From the NCBI GenBank assembly GCA_021151615.1, contig JAGKXA010000224.1, positions 1 through 6,789 on the forward strand: 6,789 bases of DNA, in the 5' to 3' direction. The translations under genes and the position numbers were made by a program. This stretch comes from Cellvibrionaceae bacterium. GTDB taxonomy: Bacteria > Pseudomonadota > Gammaproteobacteria > Pseudomonadales > Cellvibrionaceae. Below the pieces are notes generated by a model. That model did no database searches and was not told the origin of the DNA. It saw only the letters and a program-made list of their open reading frames with translations. The first letter of the stretch is position 1. The number at the start of each line of letters is the position of its first letter. Of the stretch, positions 1 through 4,788 are shown piece after piece.

Positions 1-21
1 CCTCCCTTTTACAAAGGGAGG
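1..21. repeat. Short palindromic intergenic repeat, unit A
   Basis: A perfect 9-base inverted repeat, CCTCCCTTT / AAAGGGAGG, separated by the three bases TAC. It begins at the window edge, so more copies could lie outside. It closely matches unit B at 33-55, which marks it as a member of a repeat family and not a lone hairpin. On the minus strand it follows carA by about 45 bases and would form a hairpin in the transcript, but no T-run is visible before the window ends, so an intrinsic terminator role cannot be judged. Similar CCTCCCC-type palindromes are scattered between genes in many proteobacteria; that comparison is from memory. Confidence 0.8.
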
Positions 22-32
22 GAGTTATAGCT

Positions 33-55
33 CCTCCCCTTTAACAAAGGGGAGG
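33..55. repeat. Short palindromic intergenic repeat, unit B
   Basis: A perfect 10-base inverted repeat, CCTCCCCTTT / AAAGGGGAGG, with the three-base loop AAC. It has the same design as unit A with one extra C/G pair, and 11 bases separate the two. A further CCAGGAGGGGATTA tail at 56-69 runs into the carA stop codon, so the repeat cassette starts directly at the end of the gene. On the minus strand no run of T follows the stem, so this is more likely a dispersed repeat, or an RNA-stabilising hairpin between carA and whatever follows, than a terminator. Confidence 0.82.
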
Positions 56-66
56 CCAGGAGGGGA

Positions 67-1224
67 TTAGCCCTTACGGGCTTGCATCAATTCAATAAAG
101 TGGTCGAACAGGGTATCGGCTTCGTGCGGGCCGGGGCTCGCCTCAGGGTGTCCCTGGAAGCTGAACGCTGGCTTGTCGGTGCGATGAATACCTTGCAAGG
201 AGCCATCGAACAGCGACTTGTGGGTCGCACGCAGGTTTGCCGGCAAGCTGCTCTCCTCCACCGCAAAACCGTGGTTTTGCGCGGTGATCAACACTCGCTT
301 GGTATCCAGGTTTTGCACCGGGTGGTTACCACCGTGATGGCCAAATTTCATTTTGATGGTTTTTGCACCTGAGGCCAGCGCCAACAGCTGATGCCCCAAA
401 CAAATCCCGAATACCGGAATATCAGTTTCCAAAAACGCTTTGATAGCTTCGATGGCGTAGGTACATGGCTCAGGATCGCCAGGGCCATTAGAGAGGAAAA
501 TCCCGTCAGGGTTCATTGCCAACACGTCAGCGGCAGTGGTTTTGGCCGGAACTACAGTCAGGTCACAACCGCGATCAGCCAACATACGCAGGATATTGCG
601 CTTAACGCCAAAGTCGTAGGCAACTACCTTAAATTTCTTGGCGCCGGTCAGCGCTGTGTGGCCTTCACCCAATTTCCAACTGCTTTCGTTCCAACTGTAG
701 GACTCGCTCACAGTGACTTCTTTGGCCAGATCCAACCCTTTCAAACCACCGAAGGCTTTTGCTGCTTCAAGGGCTTTAGCCTCATCGACATCATCTCCCG
801 CCATCAAGCAACCGTTTTGCGCACCTTTGTCGCGCAGCAAGCGAGTCAGGCGACGGGTATCAATATCCGCAATGCCGATTACGTTACGCGCTTTCAGATA
901 ATCAGAAAGGCTTTCCTGATTGCGGAAGTTGCTTGCCAGCAGCGGCAAATCGCGAATCACCAGGCCGGTCGCCCAGATGCGCTCGCACTCTTCGTCTTCA
1001 GCATTGGTACCGGTGTTGCCGATATGGGGATAAGTCAGGGTAACGATTTGCTGGGCATAGGATGGATCGGTAAGGATTTCCTGATAACCGGTTATGGCAG
1101 TGTTGAACACTACCTCACCTACAGATAAACCCTCGGCACCAATAGCGGTACCACGAAACACACTACCGTCGGCAAGGACCAGAATGGCCTTCTTCGGGGC
1201 AGGAAGGGATTCCTGAGTAGTCAA
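67..1224 (-). CDS. carA: Carbamoyl-phosphate synthase small (glutaminase) subunit CarA
   Basis: CarA hydrolyses glutamine and passes ammonia to CarB, which makes carbamoyl phosphate from bicarbonate and ATP (EC 6.3.5.5) in the cytoplasm for arginine and pyrimidine synthesis. The 385-residue product matches the family length (382 in E. coli). The N-terminal CPSase small-chain domain shows VFNTAITGYQEILTDPSY and TYPHIGNTGTN; the C-terminal half is a class I glutamine amidotransferase. The nucleophile is C275 in FGICLGHQ, with H359 and E361 in QGHPEAS; each sits exactly six residues after its E. coli counterpart (C269, H353, E355). The start chosen is TTG at 1224-1222, with AGGAGG five bases upstream, giving MTTQESLPAPKKAILVLADG. 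A longer frame from another TTG at 1275 adds 17 residues with no family resemblance. The E. coli gene also starts with TTG, as I recall. carB is expected just beyond the left edge. The gene is visibly more GC-rich than the operon upstream. Confidence 0.98.
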   Translation of the reverse strand: MTTQESLPAPKKAILVLADGSVFRGTAIGAEGLSVGEVVFNTAITGYQEILTDPSYAQQIVTLTYPHIGNTGTNAEDEECERIWATGLVIRDLPLLASNFRNQESLSDYLKARNVIGIADIDTRRLTRLLRDKGAQNGCLMAGDDVDEAKALEAAKAFGGLKGLDLAKEVTVSESYSWNESSWKLGEGHTALTGAKKFKVVAYDFGVKRNILRMLADRGCDLTVVPAKTTAADVLAMNPDGIFLSNGPGDPEPCTYAIEAIKAFLETDIPVFGICLGHQLLALASGAKTIKMKFGHHGGNHPVQNLDTKRVLITAQNHGFAVEESSLPANLRATHKSLFDGSLQGIHRTDKPAFSFQGHPEASPGPHEADTLFDHFIELMQARKG

Positions 1225-1229
1225 AACAA

Positions 1230-1235
1230 CCTCCT
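1230..1235 (-). promoter_or_regulatory. carA ribosome binding site
   Basis: AGGAGG, a full match to the Shine-Dalgarno core, lies five bases before a TTG codon at 1224-1222. It decides the carA start: the longer reading frame would place this site inside the coding sequence, while the residues after this TTG lead straight into the conserved CarA N-terminus. Confidence 0.85.
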
Positions 1236-1311
1236 GGGCTGGCTGGGTTTTGGCTTGAAAGCGGCTTGCTGCCAAACGCTGGTTAAATCAAACCTTGGAT
1301 TTCTATCTGAC

Positions 1312-1340
1312 TTTATAAATGGCACCCGGTTCGAATTCAC
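1312..1340 (-). promoter_or_regulatory. Candidate carA promoter, proximal
   Basis: On the minus strand, TATAAA (1317-1312) matches five of six bases of the sigma-70 -10 element. With a 17-base spacer the -35 position reads GTGAAT, only three of six. Transcription would begin roughly 80 bases before the TTG start, consistent with a leader. A TGAAT half of an arginine-operator-like sequence lies in the spacer and -35 region, but no second half is seen at the right distance. This is a weak call resting mainly on the -10 element. Confidence 0.3.
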
Positions 1341-1406
1341 TTTCTTTGGGCTCAACAACTCAGTCGCATTGCTCCTGTTAGGGGTGATCAGCGCGATAAG
1401 TCGTTG

Positions 1407-1444
1407 TATATAAAGGCAAATTTAATCTGACTGTAAAACGTTTG
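1407..1444 (-). promoter_or_regulatory. Candidate carA promoter, distal, with an AAACGTTT palindrome
   Basis: On the minus strand, TTTACA (1437-1432) matches five of six bases of a -35 element, followed after 19 bases by TATATA (1412-1407), four of six for a -10 element. The spacer is long. The palindrome AAACGTTT (1443-1436) overlaps the -35 hexamer, a good place for a repressor. It equals the core of the E. coli PurR operator, and PurR does regulate carAB in E. coli, but the outer bases match poorly. The site begins directly after the T-run of the upstream operon's terminator, where an independent carA promoter is expected. Confidence 0.3.
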
Positions 1445-1449
1445 GTTGT

Positions 1450-1489
1450 AAAAAAGCGAGATGAAACCCAAATCTCATCTCGCCTTTTT
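1450..1489 (-). terminator. Intrinsic terminator, probably bidirectional in shape
   Basis: An eight-base GC-containing stem, GCGAGATG (1456-1463) with CATCTCGC (1476-1483), extended by one A-T pair (1464/1475), closes a ten-base loop. On the minus strand it is followed by TTTTTT (1455-1450), the classic intrinsic terminator layout; on the plus strand it is followed by CTTTTTA. It sits about 130 bases after the stop of the propeller gene and ends that operon before carA. Its stem begins only four bases after the stop codon of the short open stretch at 1488-1610, suggesting it may once have served that gene. Confidence 0.85.
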
Positions 1490-1610
1490 ATGTTCTTGTG
1501 CGAACCATTTTGTATTTTTCTGCTGCCCGGTTTTCGGCCTGGCGCAATCTGGCTGCGAATTCTACGGGACTGAGGTCCGGCTGTCTATTGGAAAATCCCT
1601 TTCTCTGGAT
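1488..1610 (-). pseudogene. Possible tail of a decayed gene (40 codons)
   Basis: After the propeller gene's TAA and a second in-frame TAA at 1613-1611, the same minus-strand frame stays open for 40 codons, ending in TAA at 1490-1488. The peptide is Ala-, Arg- and Glu-rich, predicted helical, and contains LSPVEFAARL near its middle. No ATG or well-placed ribosome binding site opens it; only an internal TTG and a late ATG occur. A stop codon four bases before an intrinsic terminator is typical of a true gene end, so this may be the 3' remnant of a lost gene. The LSPVEFA stretch recalls the LxPxEFA motif near the C-terminus of some IS3-type transposases, but ten residues are weak evidence. It could equally be chance. 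Confidence 0.25.
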
Positions 1611-1616
1611 TTAGGT

Positions 1617-3788
1617 TTAATCGGCCTTATAAGTGTGTAGCTTCCACTCTGTTTTTCCATCTTCCTCTGAATAGGACTGAGTCTCTATTAACAAAACATG
1701 GTCTTTCGTCGACCAGGCAATATTGAGTGGATTCTGCAGCGGAATTTCGGCATATCGTTTGTTGGTCGTCGCGTTGTACAGGGTAACTCCCGATTGCTGC
1801 CGCAATACCGCCCAGCCGGAGCCGAGATCTATCACCTGCCGATCTTGCAGAAGCGATTGGTTTAAGCGCGTATCGAACTCTTGCGGATAGTTCAGACCAT
1901 CCCACAGCCGAGTTGAGACTTTTTGATCGCCAGTTGAACGCATTTGCGCCCGAACACTTCCCCCATAAGAAACGCTCCATTGATAGAAACCCGCTTTCAA
2001 ATCCACTATGGGTGAGACATACACATAATCAGGTACTGAGAATTCAACATAGGCATCCGGCAAAATGGCAATTTCCTCTGCTGTTTGCAAATCGTAAATA
2101 ACCGGGTGCTTCATATTCGGATCCACCTCATAGTTAGCCCAGGCAACACCCACCCCGGTGCCGCGCTGGGTAATATTGGACAGGGTTTGTCCTTTTCGTT
2201 GAACAAAGATTTTTTCCACACTGGATTTATCGAAAGGCTCGACACCGACTTTGTCGCCATTATTCTGCCAATTTAAAAATACCCTTTTTGAAAAAATCGC
2301 AAGATTACATTGGCCAGGCGAACGGGATATCGGCAAACGCGACACTGATTTTTGCGTTAGCAACTCAAACTCTTGCAAATGATCATACCCATCTATCCAT
2401 AAACGCCCCTCATCCGAGAGACCCCATTTATTAAAAATGGCTCCATTCTCATAGTTCAGTTGACTGAAACAATTGGCCTGATTCGGCATCACTTTAGCCA
2501 AATCAATCTCACCCAAATTTATTTCATATAACTTGACAGGCACCACCCCGACCGATAATTGACGAGCGCCCACTGCTTCATCTTCAATACGGCAGACCTC
2601 AGCAGACCAGGGAGTAATATCCTTCACCGGAATATTGTCCAGATACTGAGCCAGCGAAATCTCGATTATTTTTCCGCCGCCGCTATAAACTTGCTCGCCC
2701 ATGATTCCCTGGCGCTGCGTATCCAGAGCGCCAGCTTCAACACCCAATAATGTTTTTCCGTCCAAAGATGGGATAAACGAACGGGTTAGATTTTCAAGAT
2801 TCTTTTCCAACAAAACGTCACCATTCGATGACTTACGAACGATTAACTTTCGATCTTCAATCGTTGCAATCCAACGGCCAAGGGGATCAGCAGTAAAATC
2901 AGTGAAATATTGTCCAGTAACTTTTAGCGAAGATGTCGAACTACCACAGCGCTTCAGATTAAATTTCAGAATGGGAACAGGGGTATTAATATCCCTGTTA
3001 AACGGATCAGGAGTTTGCCCTACCGCATACAAATCTCCTGTCGCTTCAGAAAAATGCCACAATAAAGTTTCACCGGTAATCGTAGTCAGCGGGGATTCAA
3101 AGAAACTATGTAAATTTCGGGTTTTCAAATCCCACACTGCAAATTGCATCGAACTGGGTTCCGCCGCTGCCTCCCATTTTTCTCCCAAGATACCTTGGAC
3201 CACTAACAGTTTTGAATCCTGGTCCAAAAACTGGAGATGCACAGTATTTCCGATCACCGGGATTTGGCTAACAACCTGACCACTGCTTGAGTCCAGTAGC
3301 ACTATTCGGCGCTGATCAGAGGACGCCACATCATCAAAGGCGATCAATTTACTATCAGCGGAAATAGCCAAACCAAGGCTGCTATAAAATCCATCACCCG
3401 GTACGTAATTCAGATCGGGATCGGAAATAGTTTCGCAGCTGGATTTTAAATGACGAATAGACGGGCTGGTGTTGCTGAAATCCACCAGACTTATGCAATT
3501 ATCATTACGTACAGCAACTTTTTCACCATTGAGGGAAGAACCGATCAGCTTCGGTGTACGGAACAACATGAGCTGCTGATCAGCGCCAGTCCCAACATTC
3601 CGCCGATGCAATATTGAGTCACCATCCAGATAGACGAGCCATTCACCATTACCCGACAAGACCGCCGGCATACGCCCGGAACGATGTCCGAAGAGGCTCT
3701 CCTCTTCACCGGTAAGGCCTGCAGCCCACACAGGAAATGATGTGCACCAACCTGCAAAGATGACGGCACACAATGCAAAACATTTCAT
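1617..3788 (-). CDS. Secreted beta-propeller-like protein of unknown function
   Basis: The 723-residue product starts MKCFALCAVIFAGW and has a signal peptide with probable cleavage near residue 22 (VWA/AG). No lipobox is present, so a soluble periplasmic or exported protein is likely. Strand motifs of the WD40/YVTN/TolB type recur: LSGNGEWLVYLDG (44-56), SSLNGEKVAVRND (84-96), AISADSKLIAFDD (141-153), DPLGRWIATIEDRKLIVR (301-318), PSLDGKTLLGVE (340-351), LSDEGRLWIDGY (457-468) and IAWSTKDHVLLIE (690-702). Length and spacing would suit two propellers. No catalytic motif is recognised. Six mature cysteines (98, 118, 281, 399, 440, 494) could form disulfides. The ATG at 3788 has AAGGGG six bases upstream and begins the signal peptide; a GTG 23 codons earlier would bury it and overlap the preceding gene. 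It is the last gene of the three-gene operon, 34 bases after its neighbour. Propeller assignment is inferred from repeat appearance only. Confidence 0.85.
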   Translation of the reverse strand: MKCFALCAVIFAGWCTSFPVWAAGLTGEEESLFGHRSGRMPAVLSGNGEWLVYLDGDSILHRRNVGTGADQQLMLFRTPKLIGSSLNGEKVAVRNDNCISLVDFSNTSPSIRHLKSSCETISDPDLNYVPGDGFYSSLGLAISADSKLIAFDDVASSDQRRIVLLDSSSGQVVSQIPVIGNTVHLQFLDQDSKLLVVQGILGEKWEAAAEPSSMQFAVWDLKTRNLHSFFESPLTTITGETLLWHFSEATGDLYAVGQTPDPFNRDINTPVPILKFNLKRCGSSTSSLKVTGQYFTDFTADPLGRWIATIEDRKLIVRKSSNGDVLLEKNLENLTRSFIPSLDGKTLLGVEAGALDTQRQGIMGEQVYSGGGKIIEISLAQYLDNIPVKDITPWSAEVCRIEDEAVGARQLSVGVVPVKLYEINLGEIDLAKVMPNQANCFSQLNYENGAIFNKWGLSDEGRLWIDGYDHLQEFELLTQKSVSRLPISRSPGQCNLAIFSKRVFLNWQNNGDKVGVEPFDKSSVEKIFVQRKGQTLSNITQRGTGVGVAWANYEVDPNMKHPVIYDLQTAEEIAILPDAYVEFSVPDYVYVSPIVDLKAGFYQWSVSYGGSVRAQMRSTGDQKVSTRLWDGLNYPQEFDTRLNQSLLQDRQVIDLGSGWAVLRQQSGVTLYNATTNKRYAEIPLQNPLNIAWSTKDHVLLIETQSYSEEDGKTEWKLHTYKAD

Positions 3789-3794
3789 GCCGTT

Positions 3795-3800
3795 CCCCTT
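3795..3800 (-). promoter_or_regulatory. Ribosome binding site of the propeller gene
   Basis: AAGGGG six bases before the ATG at 3788-3786. It settles the start in favour of the signal-peptide methionine over the upstream GTG at 3857, which lies inside the preceding gene. Confidence 0.75.
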
Positions 3801-3822
3801 AAATTCCTTGCAGTTTATTTGC

Positions 3823-4707
3823 TTATTGTTCAGTTGCTGAGTCACAAGCGGCCTCACTGGTTAATAACATTTTTTTCCACAGCAATGTTTTTCTTTGCAA
3901 TACCACAGAAGACCAAAGCTCAAGCTTATCCTGTTTAAATGCATTTATAGCCGCGAGTGCCACTGATAAAACGTCGACCTTCTGCTTATGGAATTGGCAA
4001 TTTACCGGGTCAGCAGAACCGGCGGTTGTTACCCTGGGAAAAATATTTTCAATATTCTTTATATAATCCCTCCTCGCAGCAACATCAGCAAATGTCCCTC
4101 TTTCTGCAATATCGATCAAAACAGCACGCAGATCTTCCGGTTTTACATCGCCCGTTTTTTCAATCCCTAGAATGATGGCTTGCAACTCTGCCAGGCCAAG
4201 TGCTTTATAGGGATATTTGTTACATATATCCAACTGCGTATCCCAATCTGTTTTTAATTGACTGAGAACAGATTCCCCCATCGCCTGCTGGAGCATATCC
4301 TTTTCAACTGCTTCGTAGTAAGCCGCTGTTTCAGTTCTGCATTGATTCGCGGTGATATGCTCAAGTGAACTTTCACGATTTATATAGGGCGGAACTAACT
4401 GCTGGTCATTGACGTACCTATGGCAGCCCTCTTTTTTTGATGCGTCTTCCATGACGATGCAATTAGCATGGCTGGTAATTGCTTGTTGTTGCGCAAATTG
4501 GTAACCCGCCAGAATTTCATCGGCGACCTCCCCCGCATTAGTGCCTGCCACACCCGCCACCAGCAATTCTTCTTGAAGATCAGGTTTGGAGGGAGGCGCA
4601 AGAGAAAAAGCAACCTCTTCCTTATTAGCTTTAGTGGAAAACGAGGGTTTAAAAAAAATTACGCCGGAAACTACAATAATCAGTAGCAGTATCAAATTTA
4701 ATTTCAT
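3823..4707 (-). CDS. Membrane-anchored protein of unknown function, six cysteines
   Basis: I do not recognise this 294-residue protein. Residues 4-19 (NLILLLIIVVSGVIFF) are one hydrophobic helix after a lysine, with no convincing cleavage site or lipobox, so a signal anchor with the rest in the periplasm is the best reading. A low-complexity linker (about 20-60) leads to a mainly helical domain. Six cysteines (83, 95, 123, 162, 237, 288), including the pair NC-x11-C at 83/95, fit disulfide bonding outside the cytoplasm. There are no enzyme motifs. The ATG at 4707 is preceded by AAGGA four bases upstream. It lies 63 bases after the ankyrin gene and 34 before the propeller gene, so it is probably co-transcribed with both. 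This is among the most AT-rich coding sequence here (line 4201-4260 has 19 G+C of 60, against 32 of 60 at 541-600 in carA), consistent with acquired DNA. Confidence 0.85.
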   Translation of the reverse strand: MKLNLILLLIIVVSGVIFFKPSFSTKANKEEVAFSLAPPSKPDLQEELLVAGVAGTNAGEVADEILAGYQFAQQQAITSHANCIVMEDASKKEGCHRYVNDQQLVPPYINRESSLEHITANQCRTETAAYYEAVEKDMLQQAMGESVLSQLKTDWDTQLDICNKYPYKALGLAELQAIILGIEKTGDVKPEDLRAVLIDIAERGTFADVAARRDYIKNIENIFPRVTTAGSADPVNCQFHKQKVDVLSVALAAINAFKQDKLELWSSVVLQRKTLLWKKMLLTSEAACDSATEQ

Positions 4708-4711
4708 TTTT

Positions 4712-4716
4712 TCCTT
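4712..4716 (-). promoter_or_regulatory. Ribosome binding site of the 294-residue membrane protein gene
   Basis: AAGGA followed by four A residues and then ATG (4707-4705). The spacing is short but workable. The 63-base gap upstream has no convincing promoter or terminator, in line with read-through from the ankyrin gene. Confidence 0.6.
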
Positions 4717-4754
4717 GCCAACTATTTTTAATAAGCAGAACCAGATTTTTTACT

Positions 4755-4788
4755 TAAGTAACAGCAAGCGCTAATAAACAGCAAGCGC
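4755..4788 (-). repeat. Tandem 17-base duplication across a stop codon
   Basis: On the minus strand GCGCTTGCTGTTTATTA (4788-4772) is followed at once by GCGCTTGCTGTTACTTA (4771-4755): 15 of 17 bases match, including the first 12. The first copy encodes the last residues of the ankyrin protein; its TAG stop is made at the junction of the two copies. The second copy is untranslated and carries a TAA that would be in frame if only one copy existed. A 12-base palindrome, TTACTTAAGTAA (4750-4761), overlaps the end of the second copy. Confidence 0.85.

Noticed and set aside
391..1128. A 245-codon open frame on the plus strand
   Set aside because: It lies wholly antisense to the strongly conserved carA gene, has no ribosome binding site of note and gives a protein without recognisable features. 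Long antisense frames are common opposite GC-richer genes.
1225..1275. A 17-residue N-terminal extension of CarA from a TTG at 1275
   Set aside because: The added residues are not CarA-like, and the full AGGAGG site lies inside this extension, five bases before the TTG that fits family length and the N-terminus.
1352..1369. A five-codon mini-frame (Met-Arg-Leu-Ser-Cys) after AGGAG in the carA leader, a possible leader peptide
   Set aside because: The spacing of two bases is too short for good initiation, there is no run of regulatory codons, and no attenuator hairpin with a T-run follows before carA.
1593..1612. An AAATCC / GGATTT hairpin just after the propeller gene stop as a terminator
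   Set aside because: The six-base stem is AT-rich and is not followed by a T-run; the stem at 1456-1483 is far better.
3789..3857. An upstream GTG start for the propeller gene overlapping its neighbour
   Set aside because: It would put 23 residues ahead of a clear signal peptide, while the ATG at 3788 has its own AAGGGG site.
4708..4770. A separate promoter for the 294-residue membrane protein gene
   Set aside because: The gap is AT-rich, so TATA-like strings are expected by chance, and no -35 and -10 pair with good spacing was found.
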